A stretch of DNA of 63,473 bases from CAYXVF01 sp964468125 (GCA_964468125.1 CAYXVF010000023.1:1-63473); one strand, 5' to 3'; numbered from the stretch's first letter, positions 28,661-37,286 are shown. Notes: a model not told the origin generated them from the sequence alone. Program-made: numbers and translations.

Positions 28661-29339
28661 ACGCTTGGATGGCGGCTTCCCCGTCGGCGAGCTGACCCTG
28701 ATCGCGCAACGACCGGAAAGCGGCGTCCTCGATCTTCTGTCCGGAGCGGTTCTCCGAGCGATGCGACGTCGCTGGCCCGTAGCGTGGATCACCGAACGCC
28801 GGGAAGAGCAGGAAGTACAGGCACGCATCACCGCCCTCGCCGCCCAGGTGAATCCCGCCCGCGCAGTTGCGGGACTCTCGAGCGCGGACGACCGGATGGA
28901 AATGATCGTCACGCGCAAGAAAGTGCCGTGGTCGCGCCTCGCCATTCTCGCCGGGCGTGCGATCGCCCCCCCGGAGATCGACGAGCTCGTTTTCAGCTAC
29001 CGACCGCTGATGGTGGTCGGAGAGCTCAGGCCCCGTGCGCCGGAAGCAAGTCAGCCGCACCGTCTCGACTCCTACCGCGAGGGGCTTCTCCGGCTCGCCT
29101 CTCTCGCCCGGCGCCATCACGTGGCCATGGTTTTGCTGCATACGCTCCCCCAGAGCTTGGCGGCGCCGCGTGTTGCGGAGCTCCCGGATCGGGGCCGTGT
29201 GGCGCAGCTCGCCTCGACGGTGGTGCTGGCGCACCAATCGGACGAGCGCCTGCTTCTCTCGGTCCCGCGCCTGGGGGGCACGCCCTTGGAAGAACCGCGT
29301 AGCTTTCGCCTGCGCGGCCCCCTCTTTGCCCGGGTGTGA
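28518..29339 (+). CDS. RecA/DnaB-like protein lacking the Walker A lysine
   Basis: The 273-aa product has a RecA/DnaB-type core: STGLRGLDERLDGGFPVGEL, then LTLIAQRPESGVLDLL where the nucleotide-binding loop should read like PxxGKT/S. Here the Lys is replaced (SGV). WITERREEQEVQARI and a Walker B-like RPLMVVGELRP follow. A helicase motif 4-like end (MVLLHTLPQSL, then RGRVAQLASTVVLAHQSDE, LLLSVPR) completes the fold. The missing Lys suggests weak or no ATP hydrolysis. The start at 28518 (MVPKRKARQ) is used; an ATG at 28575 is an alternative. It overlaps the intact ATPase upstream, suggesting an active/inactive pair. A DNA-related role is inferred from the fold only. Confidence 0.65.
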   Translation: MVPKRKARQNATLPLFARAMSTQTVAEDLARVEGRPARVSTGLRGLDERLDGGFPVGELTLIAQRPESGVLDLLSGAVLRAMRRRWPVAWITERREEQEVQARITALAAQVNPARAVAGLSSADDRMEMIVTRKKVPWSRLAILAGRAIAPPEIDELVFSYRPLMVVGELRPRAPEASQPHRLDSYREGLLRLASLARRHHVAMVLLHTLPQSLAAPRVAELPDRGRVAQLASTVVLAHQSDERLLLSVPRLGGTPLEEPRSFRLRGPLFARV

Positions 29340-29372
29340 CCGCGCAATTGGGTCCGTGATAGAATTTCCGTC

Positions 29373-30071
29373 ATGAGCGGCAACGACGAGCCCAAGGAAG
29401 CCAATCAGCTCGATGCGGAAAAGACGATCCCTATCGATCGTCCCAAGCGACGATTGAGCGGCGAAGTGACCATTCCGATCTCGAGTGGCTCCCGTGAGCC
29501 CACGGAGATCTTCGAGCCCGACGCGCTGGAGGCAAGAGCCGTACGAGGCCCTCTGCGGCGCAATCTTCCCCTGATCGTCGCCGTGATCGTCGTGCTCCTT
29601 GCGGCGCCGGCGGTCTCCCGCCTGTTGTCGAGCTACCGGGCGGTGGTGCTGGAGATCCGTGACGGTCAGATGCTCCTCATCGAGGGGAAAACGCCGCCAC
29701 CGCCGCCGCGATGGGTCCGCGAAATTTCGGTGGAGCCCGGGGCGATCGTCGAGAAGAGCGCCGGCGCCTGGGAGCCGATGCCGGTGGAAGGAGAGCCTTT
29801 GGACCAGGCCCTCCTCACCTACTACCGCCGATGGACCAATGAATACGAAGGCGTGATCAAAGAGATCCGCCCGCCGGAGGTGCCGGGTGCTCCAAACGTC
29901 GCAATCGTTACACTCACGGACGGTTCCACCATCGACGTCTCGCTCTGGTCGCAGGATTTGGCCGGTGCCGCAGTCGGCAAGGGCCTGAGAAAACGCTCGG
30001 GCAGTTGGGAGCCCGATCTGATGGAAGTACCGCCGACGCTGGAGGAAGACGCGCCTCCCGGGAGCGAATGA
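29373..30071 (+). CDS. Single-pass membrane protein, unknown
   Basis: The 232-aa protein has an N-terminal cytoplasmic region of about 65 residues. It contains repeated Thr/Pro-rich phosphothreonine-like segments (AEKTIPIDRP, GEVTIPISSG, EPTEIFEP) that resemble FHA-binding or Ser/Thr-kinase target motifs. A TM helix (NLPLIVAVIVVLLAAPAVS) and an exported beta-rich domain of about 145 residues follow. No family is recognised. It starts 33 bases after the RecA-like gene and ends one base before the chemoreceptor relic, so it may be the last intact gene of an operon beginning at 27989. The start has no clear ribosome binding site. Confidence 0.65.
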   Translation: MSGNDEPKEANQLDAEKTIPIDRPKRRLSGEVTIPISSGSREPTEIFEPDALEARAVRGPLRRNLPLIVAVIVVLLAAPAVSRLLSSYRAVVLEIRDGQMLLIEGKTPPPPPRWVREISVEPGAIVEKSAGAWEPMPVEGEPLDQALLTYYRRWTNEYEGVIKEIRPPEVPGAPNVAIVTLTDGSTIDVSLWSQDLAGAAVGKGLRKRSGSWEPDLMEVPPTLEEDAPPGSE

Positions 30072-30072
30072 G

Positions 30073-31124
30073 TTGCGGCTGCGCGGCCAGCTGACGCTGT
30101 TGGTGACGGTCACTGTCGTCACCACGGCGTTGATCGCGGTCGCCATCGCTGATTACGCTCTTCGCGGCGCGGTAGAGAACAACCTCGAGGACCGGAGTAC
30201 GGTCGTTGCCGAGGCGTTGTCGGCGTCTCGCGACGTGCGTGGAGCCGCGACGCTCGTGGCCACGGGTGTAGCGCCAACCCTCGAGCCCAGTATTGCGAAC
30301 GCCCGCTCCGTTCTCACGCAGCTCGTCGCGTCGGACGCGGAGCTCGACTACCTCTATCTGGGGGTGTGGACCTCGACCGGTGGACTCGTCGATATCGCCT
30401 GGGAGCCCGTCGACGGCCCGTCGAATCGCAGGCGACGCCGGGACCCAATCGCTGTCCCGCGAGACCGCGTCGAGTGCGATGTCGAAGCTCGCCGACGGCT
30501 CGAGTCAGGTGGACGAGGCCCTCTCCGCGCTCATCTCCGTCGCCGAACGATCCCATCGCGAGATGGGCGAGATCGCCGGTGAGGTCCGTTCGATCGGCCG
30601 TGTCGTCGAAGAGCTCGCCCGCGCCGTCGAAGACAGCCGTGCAGCGGGCTGAAACGAACATGCATCAGGCGAAGTCCGCGATCCACATGCTCACCGACAC
30701 GGCTCAGAACACCGCCGCGTCGATGAGCCAAATGGCCAGCATCATCGCGGCTCAGGCGGGTGAGCACGGCGCGGGCTTCTTGGTGGTGGCGGAGGAGATC
30801 AAAGCGCTTTCTGCGAAGACCGCGGGTTCGACACGGGAGATTGCGGCGGTGATCTCGGAGGTTCGTCGTCGCGCAGCGCGCACGATCGAGGTCGCCGAGA
30901 GCAGCCTAGGCGTGGTTCGCGAGGAGGCCGAGCGCGTGACCGAGTCGAGCGAAACGCTCGTTGTACAGTCAGTGGCTACCCTGGGGCAGGTCTCGGCGCG
31001 AAATCGCGAGAGCGCAAGGGTACTCGCAAGCGCGGTGGACGATGCCGTTGCACGGATCGGGACGCTTGCCGCCGCGGTGGATGAGATCGAGTCGGGTCGG
31101 GGCACGGATCAATCGCCGAATTGA
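30073..31124 (+). pseudogene. Methyl-accepting chemotaxis protein, frameshifted and deleted
   Basis: Three reading frames in succession encode parts of a chemoreceptor. The first (from a TTG at 30073) has an N-terminal TM helix (LTLLVTVTVVTTALIAVAIA) and a sensor region. From about 30440 the next frame carries a signalling helix (SSQVDEALSALISVAERS, GEIAGEVRSIGRVVEELA) to a stop at 30652. From about 30650 a third frame continues with GEHGAGFLVVAEEIKALSAKT, the classic hairpin tip, and TREIAAVISEVRRRAART. The HAMP part and the LNAAIEAARA segment before the tip are missing. The gene is dead unless the frame changes are sequencing errors. Its 3' end overlaps the convergent TPR gene by 16 bases. 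Confidence 0.8.
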
Positions 31125-33067
31125 TCCTCGAGCTTCTTGCTCCACGCGCTTCCGAAAGAGCTCGACCCCAAGGTCTTCACAGCCTCGCGGTAAAAGCGCC
31201 GGAGGTGCAGTGGGTCTTCGCCGCGTGCAACGTAGAGCTTCTCCGCTTCGAGGAGCTGTTTGTGTCCGTCCTCCGGTGCGCCCATGTCCGCGAACATCGT
31301 GCCCACGGCCTCGAGTGCCTCGGGAAATCGATCGCGTGCGTTGATCGCGCGCTCGAACAGGGCGCGTGCTCTCTCGTAGTTCTTCTTGCGTCGTTCGACC
31401 TGGCCGAGCCCGTAGAGCGCGTCCGCGTTCTCTTTCTGATTCGTGAGTATCCCGTTGTAGATCTTTTGCGCAGCGCCGAGCTTTCCGGCGAGGAGCAACG
31501 CCTCCGAACGGATGAGACGATATCGCGCATCCTCCTCCAGGTCCTTCTGCTTGCTGTTGATCGCGGCCACCGCTTGCTCTTCTTTGCCGGTGACGAGCAA
31601 GGCGTCGACCCAGCGGTAGAGATAACCGACGTTGCCCGGGGTAATCTCGTAGGCCGCCTCAAAGTCGCTCAATCCTTCCTTCACCTTGCCCGTCATCAAC
31701 CGGTAGCGCCCCCGGGCTGCGAGTAGGCGTGGACTTTGTCCGCGCAGCTGAATCGCCTCGTCGATTGCGGCGAGGGCTTCGCTCCGCGCACCCGTGCGAT
31801 GGGCCAGCTCCGCGAGCGCGAGTTGAAGCGCTGCGCGCGCACGGGGGGCGACGGGGGTAGAATTGCGCAGGCGTTCGAGCTCGAGCGCGACCGTTTCGAT
31901 GCGCTCTCCCCGAAGCAAGCGACCCCACAGGTCTCGAGCCGCGCCTTTGACATATCTTCCGTTGGCCTTGCGTGCCTTCTCCCAGAACAGGCGCGCGTTG
32001 CGCGCGTCTCCGTCGTCATCGTAGGCGTCGCCAAGGGCGGTCGCGTAAGTGGGCTGTCCGCCACTGAGCTCCTGCGCGCGACGCAGATTTTCCGAGCCTG
32101 CTGCCGTCTTGCCGAGCGCGCGCTGCGCCAACCCCAGAGGAAAATAGATCTTCTCCGACGTCGCCCCCTTCGCCGTCAGCTCGCTCGCGATCCCCTCGAC
32201 CCGCTCGTAGTCGCTCTCCGCGAGAGCCACGAGAAGCTCCGCGGAGAAGCGTTCCGGCTTCTCCACACCTTCGTCGACCGCCCGGTGGGTGTAGTCCTTC
32301 GCCTTCGGCATGGCCGACGCGTCGCCATGGTCGGCCCAGAGGAGTGCCTGGGCCTCCGCCGCCCCCGAGAGGGCGAAGGCGTTGTCGGGAACGACGGCCA
32401 AGGACTGCTCGAAGATCTCTGTCGCCTTCACCAGTGCCGGGTAGTCTCCGGCAGCGAGGAAGCTCATCGCCTCAAAGGCGAGCGCTTTCGCTTCATGGGC
32501 GCGGTTTGCGTTCCAAAGATAGACCGCAAAAACCGCCGCGAGTACCAGGAAGCCGAGCCCCACATGTAGGAGCGCCCGCTGGGGGGTCTCGCGGTCCGGA
32601 TCCTCGGTTTGAAACCCCACGAGCGTGTCCTGCGCATCGGACTCCGGGACCTCGATGTCTTCTCCGAGGTTGCGCAACAGTTGAGCGGCGCGCGGATGGT
32701 CGCGCTCCGAGGTGATCACTGCCCGGAGGTGTCGTCGCGCGTCTTCGCTCCGTCCGGACTCAAAGGCGAGCTCTCCCAAGAGCAGCTGCGCGCGCGGGTT
32801 GCGCTCGAGAGTGCCGGCGGTGGCGGCCTGATCGAGCAGGCGCGCGGCCTTCGCGTTATCGAAGTCGTCAAAATAGCCCTGGGCCAGGAGCACGAAGCGG
32901 TCGGCGGTGGTCGGGGCGCCGAGGTTTTCGATCGTCTGAATCGCGTCCTTGGCGCGACCCTCCTTCAGGTAGAGGAGGGCGAGACGGTCTGCGTACTCTT
33001 CGGGCTCGTCGCGATAGGCCTTTTCGAGGCGGGCCAATTCAGCCCCGGTCCGAGGCGCAACGCTCAT
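31109..33067 (-). CDS. Membrane-anchored TPR protein next to the T3SS locus
   Basis: The 652-aa protein has N-terminal TPR-like repeats (residues 1-165), one TM helix (about 167-186, LHVGLGFLVLAAVFAVYLW) and about 460 residues of further TPRs. Examples are PLGLAQRALGKTAAG and ALYGLGQVERRKKNYERARA. It would expose TPRs on both sides of a membrane. Full TPR proteins of this type serve as scaffolds. Its location beside three T3SS chaperone genes suggests a T3SS-associated role, but this is inference. The ATG at 33067 (MSVAPRTGAELARLE) is preferred; nine more residues are possible from an upstream start. It converges with the chemoreceptor pseudogene. Confidence 0.75.
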   Translation of the reverse strand: MSVAPRTGAELARLEKAYRDEPEEYADRLALLYLKEGRAKDAIQTIENLGAPTTADRFVLLAQGYFDDFDNAKAARLLDQAATAGTLERNPRAQLLLGELAFESGRSEDARRHLRAVITSERDHPRAAQLLRNLGEDIEVPESDAQDTLVGFQTEDPDRETPQRALLHVGLGFLVLAAVFAVYLWNANRAHEAKALAFEAMSFLAAGDYPALVKATEIFEQSLAVVPDNAFALSGAAEAQALLWADHGDASAMPKAKDYTHRAVDEGVEKPERFSAELLVALAESDYERVEGIASELTAKGATSEKIYFPLGLAQRALGKTAAGSENLRRAQELSGGQPTYATALGDAYDDDGDARNARLFWEKARKANGRYVKGAARDLWGRLLRGERIETVALELERLRNSTPVAPRARAALQLALAELAHRTGARSEALAAIDEAIQLRGQSPRLLAARGRYRLMTGKVKEGLSDFEAAYEITPGNVGYLYRWVDALLVTGKEEQAVAAINSKQKDLEEDARYRLIRSEALLLAGKLGAAQKIYNGILTNQKENADALYGLGQVERRKKNYERARALFERAINARDRFPEALEAVGTMFADMGAPEDGHKQLLEAEKLYVARGEDPLHLRRFYREAVKTLGSSSFGSAWSKKLEDQFGD

Positions 33068-33145
33068 CTGTCGAGTCCCTCTTCGCGTCCCCACGCGCCC
33101 GATCGTGTCAAGACGATCGTGGGGTAACAGGGGCCGCTCGAGACG

Positions 33146-33409
33146 TCAACGAGCGGTGCTGGCGCGGTCCATCGCCCGAATGGCGTATTTGAGGAAGTCC
33201 TCGCACAGCGTGAGGTAGCGACCATCGCCGCTCTCTGCGTAGCAGCTGTAGAACTGAATGCAGTGCTGGAGCGGAGCTTGGTCGGTGTTGCGATGCTCGA
33301 CCGCGTGGGTCAGGGCGGAGAACCAGCGAACGCCTCGTCGGTGTTCCGGGCTCAGCGGCTTACACACTTGATAGGTCGATGCCTGCTTACCTGTCGCGGT
33401 TTCCTTCAT
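33146..33409 (-). CDS. Small hypothetical protein, 87 aa
   Basis: From the ATG at 33409 (GGAG-rich upstream, GAGAGGCCGGAG) the protein reads MKETATGKQASTYQVCKPL and ends with helical YLTLCEDFLKYAIRAMDRAS. It contains three Cys (one each in VCKPL, FYSCYAE and TLCEDF) and several aromatic residues (WFSALTHAVEH, IQFYSCYAE), which suggests a small folded domain. No signal peptide is visible. No T3SS needle signature is recognised, although it sits at the end of the T3SS-associated genes. Function unknown. Confidence 0.55.
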   Translation of the reverse strand: MKETATGKQASTYQVCKPLSPEHRRGVRWFSALTHAVEHRNTDQAPLQHCIQFYSCYAESGDGRYLTLCEDFLKYAIRAMDRASTAR

Positions 33410-33531
33410 CTCCGGCCTCTCCAAACCTCGAGTTGCTTATTCGGGTTATCGGGTGAGGGCCCGAGGTGGTGCGTGAAAATGCGACACGCGACCTGTTTTT
33501 TCCTTAGCTGCGCCCGTCGGGGCTCAGGACG

Positions 33532-34134
33532 CTACCTGCGCGTCGCGTCATTCTGCGAATCGGCGAGCACCCGGAGGGTCTGCGCGGTCCCACGCAGGAG
33601 AATCCGCGCACGGGTGATGAGCTTCTCCTCCGCTTCGGAGAGGGCACGCAGACCGGCGCGGCGAATTGCGTCCTCGAGGTCGTCCATCGCCGCCTCGAGG
33701 GCACCGCCCTTCAGGCGCAGCTGTGCCCGGTTGACCCGGGCATAGAGGCCGTCTGGGTTGAGGTCGATCGCCCGGTCGTAGTGGCTCTGTGCGTCGTCGT
33801 CCTCGCCGAGGGCATGGGCCACGGCGCCGAGCATGCTCTGAAAATAGGCGTCGTAGGGGTTTGCCATCGCCAGCCCCTCGAAGAGGCTGTGCGCGTCGCG
33901 GTAGCGACCGCGTTCGTAGAGACGGTGTCCCGCCGCGGCCACGCCATAGGCGTCGAAGACACTCATCGCCTGGAGGTCGTCAAAGCTGATCTCACCGACG
34001 AGAAAGCGGTCGATCGGCTCCTGAGGAACGCGTGCGATCGACGGGACCGCCGCGTCGATTCCCCCGCGCGCCGGCGACGGAGGTAGGCCGGAAGGAATGC
34101 TCGGGGGGAAGGGGATGTTCTCGTCGTTCGCCAC
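33532..34134 (-). CDS. TPR chaperone-like protein (LcrH/SycD-type), copy 1
   Basis: The C-terminal about 120 residues contain two to three TPRs with the LcrH/SycD style: AAGHRLYERGRYRDAHSLFEG, MANPYDAYFQSMLGAVAHAL and DAQSHYDRAIDLNPDGLYAR. The N-terminal 50 residues are Pro-rich and disordered-looking. SycD-type chaperones bind hydrophobic translocators of T3SS. The start is uncertain; a GTG at 34134 (MANDENIPFP) is chosen and a GTG at 34170 is possible. It is one of three similar chaperone genes in 4 kb, each with an EISFDDL/KTLAELYG/KVTLQEILG-like helix before the TPRs. Confidence 0.7.
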   Translation of the reverse strand: MANDENIPFPPSIPSGLPPSPARGGIDAAVPSIARVPQEPIDRFLVGEISFDDLQAMSVFDAYGVAAAGHRLYERGRYRDAHSLFEGLAMANPYDAYFQSMLGAVAHALGEDDDAQSHYDRAIDLNPDGLYARVNRAQLRLKGGALEAAMDDLEDAIRRAGLRALSEAEEKLITRARILLRGTAQTLRVLADSQNDATRR

Positions 34135-34230
34135 GTCTGGCGAGAATAGCACAAACACGTCAAGGGCCACGACCCGCGGGGGTGATCGCGGATCGTGGCC
34201 TTCGCGCTTGCTTTGACGTTGAACGAAAAA

Positions 34231-34863
34231 TCAGTGCGTCGCCGAACCCTCGCCGCTGCGAGCACGGTTCAGAGCCTCGACGATGACCTTGGCTCGGGCC
34301 ACCGCCTCTTCGCTCTGCCCGTCCACTGCGATGTCCAGCGCGTGCTGCGCGGAGACGAACGCCGCGGACCAGTCCTCTTGCTGGAGCGCGAGCTCCGAAA
34401 CGTTGACCCAGGGCTCGACCATCTTCGGGTCGATCTCGATGGCCTTCTGATACTGAATCGCGGCTTGCTCCTGCATGTCGAGCCGCAGAAATGCGGTACC
34501 GAGCAGATTGCGAAACCACGCGTGCCGAGGGTTCAACGACACGAGCAGCTCGAAGACCTTGCGCGCGTCGTGGTACTTGCCCGCGCGGAACTGGCCGCAT
34601 CCTACCTCAGCCAGGGCGTAGAGGTCGGGTGCGGTGAGGCCGTAGAGCTCGGCGAGCGTTTTTTCGCCGGACAGGTACGCCAACATGTTCTCCGCGGTGA
34701 GCGACTGCGTGAGCGACGGGGCGAAGTACCAGACCTCGCCTTCCTCTGCCTCTTCCGGATCGAAGCCGCCCATGCCGATGTACTTCGGCAAGCGCTTTTC
34801 GATCTCCTCCAGAGAGAGCTCCTCCTTCGAGTCGCCCGTGAGGTCGATGGGTGTGTCTTGCAT
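34231..34863 (-). CDS. TPR chaperone-like protein (LcrH/SycD-type), copy 2
   Basis: The 210-aa protein has an acidic N-terminal 65 residues and three TPRs from about residue 80: ALAEVGCGQFRAGKYHDARKV, LNPRHAWFRNLLGTAFLRLD and QAAIQYQKAIEIDPKM. This is the LcrH/SycD arrangement of class II T3SS chaperones. It starts 14 bases after the stop of the 520-aa candidate translocator gene, so it is very likely cotranscribed with it. In known systems such chaperones are encoded next to the translocators they bind. The start at 34863 (MQDTPIDLTGD) has a GAGAGG-type sequence upstream. Confidence 0.8.
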   Translation of the reverse strand: MQDTPIDLTGDSKEELSLEEIEKRLPKYIGMGGFDPEEAEEGEVWYFAPSLTQSLTAENMLAYLSGEKTLAELYGLTAPDLYALAEVGCGQFRAGKYHDARKVFELLVSLNPRHAWFRNLLGTAFLRLDMQEQAAIQYQKAIEIDPKMVEPWVNVSELALQQEDWSAAFVSAQHALDIAVDGQSEEAVARAKVIVEALNRARSGEGSATH

Positions 34864-34877
34864 CGTTTGTGCTCCTC

Positions 34878-36440
34878 TCAGCGGATGTTACGGACCGGCA
34901 CCATCGCCATGTCGTGGAAGTTCTTGCTCATGTTCGAGATGAGCTCCATCAGCTGCTTCAGAATCTGAGTCATGAACTGCAGCTCCTGGATCAGGACCGT
35001 CTGGCTCTTCATCTCGCCGTTGAGCGAACCGTCGAGGTGATTCAGGACCGACTGTGCGCCGTCTACGAGCGCGCCGCCCATACCGCCGGTGAAGAAGTTC
35101 ACGACACCCTTGAGCATGCTGCCCATGCCCTCACGCATTTCGCGTCGGCGCTCGAGCTGCTCGGCGACCATGATCTCTTCGAGCTTGAGGCGCATGCGCT
35201 TTTCGGCGCTGTCGTAGACGTGCCCCATGACCACCATCAGCAGATACTCGATCGGAATGCTCGAGTTCCGAATGTTCGAAATCATGTATTCGTCTTTTTG
35301 AATCTGGATCATCGTCTCGCGCACTTCGCGGGCGCGGAAGGCCATGCCGGGGGCGCCGATGAGACGCGAGCCGCCTTCGACGGCAAGCATCGTGGCAAAG
35401 GTTCCGCCCGTGGGTAGGCCCGGGAGCAGCGGCGCCACGCGTGTGGACGGCATCATGCTCATCAGGCCTGTGGTGACGCCAATGCCCGCGGCTCCGACGG
35501 ACGCGATGTCCCCGAGGTTACCGAGGCTCAACTCCCCCGACGGGCTCACGTAGTTTCGATCACCGAAGTTCGCGAGGAAGCCGCCGGCGGCCCCGCCCGC
35601 AAACAGCGACGCGAAGGCGGCGCTGATGTCCATCTGCGCTTGTTCGTTTGGCGAGCCGGTCTCGTTCACGAGCCCCTGCCGCTGACGTTCGTCCCGTGGC
35701 TGTTGCTGTTGTCCACCCTGACCCTGAGCGTCTGGATCGACGGTGACGTCTTCGCGGAGGGCGGTATCGAGGGTGAGCTCGAACTCGATGTCGCCGACGT
35801 TCTCTCCGTCGGCATTGAACTCGTCATTGACCCGAACCTGAGCGCCGTGATCTTGGCTCTCTTCACGGAAGTGGCTGCGCATCGCCGAGCGAACGTCGTC
35901 GCGCACCCTCGGGTCCGGGTGGTACCAACCGGCGCGAATGTCCGCGAGGGTCATCTCTCGGTCACCGCGGCCGCCGACGCGTCGCTCGTTTCCGTTCGGC
36001 AAGGTGTAGGTGTACTGCTCGCCGAGGTTGTCGGACATGTTGAAGGTCACGCGGTCGAGCTGTTCGTGGGAGTAGCGCTCGCCTTCCGCCAAGGAAGGAT
36101 CGAGCTCGGTCATGCTCATGCGCCAGGTTTCTCGCCGGTTCGCCTGAATCGCCGAGAAGCCGGAGGCAGGTCCCATCGCGCCGGTGAGCATTTGTGCGCC
36201 TTGGCCGAGGAGTCCCTGATCCCCTTCCACGGCGACCTCGCCGGAGAAGTTGTAGTCCCGCAGGTTGTTGCTGGTGGGCTGAACGAAGTTGTCCGCGGCG
36301 GGAGCCTGCACCTGTTGCGCTTGGCGGGTGAGCAGTTCCGGTTGGCCCGTAAACGATCCGAGCTGGGCTAGAATCGCCTGGAAATCCAACCCGCCAACGT
36401 TGCCGGGTGCCATCGACCCGTTACTGACTCGTTCTGCCAT
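34878..36440 (-). CDS. Candidate T3SS-secreted or translocator protein, 520 aa
   Basis: No signal peptide is present and composition is Met-, Gln-, Gly- and Ala-rich, as in T3SS substrates. N-terminal residues 1-60 are polar and disordered-looking. A central part (about 265-340) contains Gly/Ala-rich hydrophobic stretches (FASLFAGGAAGGFLANFG, IASVGAAGIGVTTGLMSMM) that could insert in membranes. The C terminus is helical with a second Gly-rich hydrophobic part (MLKGVVNFFTGGMGGALVDG) and a coiled-coil end. It lies directly upstream of an LcrH/SycD-like chaperone gene. A translocator (SctE/SctB-like) role is inferred from context and layout, not from sequence identity. The ATG at 36440 is chosen because of a GGAGTAGGAAGAG upstream. 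Confidence 0.6.
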   Translation of the reverse strand: MAERVSNGSMAPGNVGGLDFQAILAQLGSFTGQPELLTRQAQQVQAPAADNFVQPTSNNLRDYNFSGEVAVEGDQGLLGQGAQMLTGAMGPASGFSAIQANRRETWRMSMTELDPSLAEGERYSHEQLDRVTFNMSDNLGEQYTYTLPNGNERRVGGRGDREMTLADIRAGWYHPDPRVRDDVRSAMRSHFREESQDHGAQVRVNDEFNADGENVGDIEFELTLDTALREDVTVDPDAQGQGGQQQQPRDERQRQGLVNETGSPNEQAQMDISAAFASLFAGGAAGGFLANFGDRNYVSPSGELSLGNLGDIASVGAAGIGVTTGLMSMMPSTRVAPLLPGLPTGGTFATMLAVEGGSRLIGAPGMAFRAREVRETMIQIQKDEYMISNIRNSSIPIEYLLMVVMGHVYDSAEKRMRLKLEEIMVAEQLERRREMREGMGSMLKGVVNFFTGGMGGALVDGAQSVLNHLDGSLNGEMKSQTVLIQELQFMTQILKQLMELISNMSKNFHDMAMVPVRNIR

Positions 36441-36626
36441 TCTCTTCCTACTCCTCGGAAACTGAGGGTCACGACCAGACACACCTGTGCCTGAGCGACC
36501 AACCGGGTTCGTCTTCGTTATCGGGAGGGGCGGAGGAGAGTTGCTCGATTTTTCGATCTTTTTTTCGCCGAAGCGAGCGCGCTAAACAGGTGGGCACGCG
36601 CCGTTCTATAGAGCCTCAATCCATAC

Positions 36627-36657
36627 CCAGCGCGGGCCGCGCTGGTTGATCTTTTTT
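36627..36657. repeat. Perfect 9-bp inverted repeat followed by a T-run
   Basis: CCAGCGCGG and CCGCGCTGG form an inverted repeat around a single G (practically a 7-bp stem with a 5-base loop). On the plus strand a T-run (cttttttc) follows at 36651-36658, like an intrinsic terminator. No plus-strand gene ends here, so it may instead act on the minus strand between two T3SS-associated genes, or block antisense transcription. Confidence 0.45.
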
Positions 36658-36690
36658 CTCCATTGGTGCGGAGCCTGCGGGGCGCCTCGG

Positions 36691-37173
36691 CTAGCGGCGC
36701 GGGAGCATCGCCATGATCGCCCGGGCCTTCTTGATGAGGGCGCCATCATTGCGACCGGCCAGCCGCAGGGCTTGCTCCAGATCCGACCGCGCTTTTCCCC
36801 ATTGTTGCGCCGACACGTAGATCTCCGCGCGATTGATGTAGGCTGAGACCTCCCGGGGAGCGACTCGGATGGCGTAGGTAAACTGCTTGAGCGCCTTCTG
36901 CGGCTCCCTGGCGCGCCAGTAGATGCAGCCGAGGGCGCGGTAGTAGTAGGCGTTCTTCGGGTCGCAGGTGACGCAGCCCTCGAAGAGAATGCGCGAGGCC
37001 TCGGTCTTACCCTGCAAGAACAACAAGTAGCCCTGGGAGGCCACCGAGTAGAGCTCCTCGTCGGTGAGTCCGAGGATCTCCTGCAGGGTGACTTTGCCTT
37101 GCGACCAGCGCGTGACGAGCGACTCGAGCCGCTTCTTCATTTGCTGGCCTTGTTGGCGTCGATCTTCGGCCAC
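36691..37173 (-). CDS. TPR chaperone (LcrH/SycD-type), copy 3
   Basis: The clearest SycD-like protein of the three, 160 aa. Helix KVTLQEILGLTDEELYSVAS is followed by TPRs GYLLFLQGKTEASRILFEG, CDPKNAYYYRALGCIYWRA and QKALKQFTYAIRVAPREVSA. These correspond to the family pattern (a short N-terminal dimerisation helix and three TPRs binding translocator peptides). A GTG at 37173 is used as start; an ATG at 37140 (MKKRLESL) is an alternative. It sits between the candidate translocator gene and the small unknown gene near sctU. Cytoplasmic. Confidence 0.82.
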   Translation of the reverse strand: MAEDRRQQGQQMKKRLESLVTRWSQGKVTLQEILGLTDEELYSVASQGYLLFLQGKTEASRILFEGCVTCDPKNAYYYRALGCIYWRAREPQKALKQFTYAIRVAPREVSAYINRAEIYVSAQQWGKARSDLEQALRLAGRNDGALIKKARAIMAMLPRR

Positions 37174-37286
37174 GTGGGTCGCCTCGCGCGTAGAGCGGCG
37201 GCTCTCGGTTGGAGAACGCTCGCACGCTAGTGTGACCGAGGGGTCGGGGCGAAATCAACTCGGCGTGCGCGAAGCCTTGGAGCGGC

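Noticed and set aside
36627..36657. Hairpin plus T-run as a terminator of a plus-strand gene
   Set aside because: No credible plus-strand gene ends here, so it was kept only as an inverted repeat.
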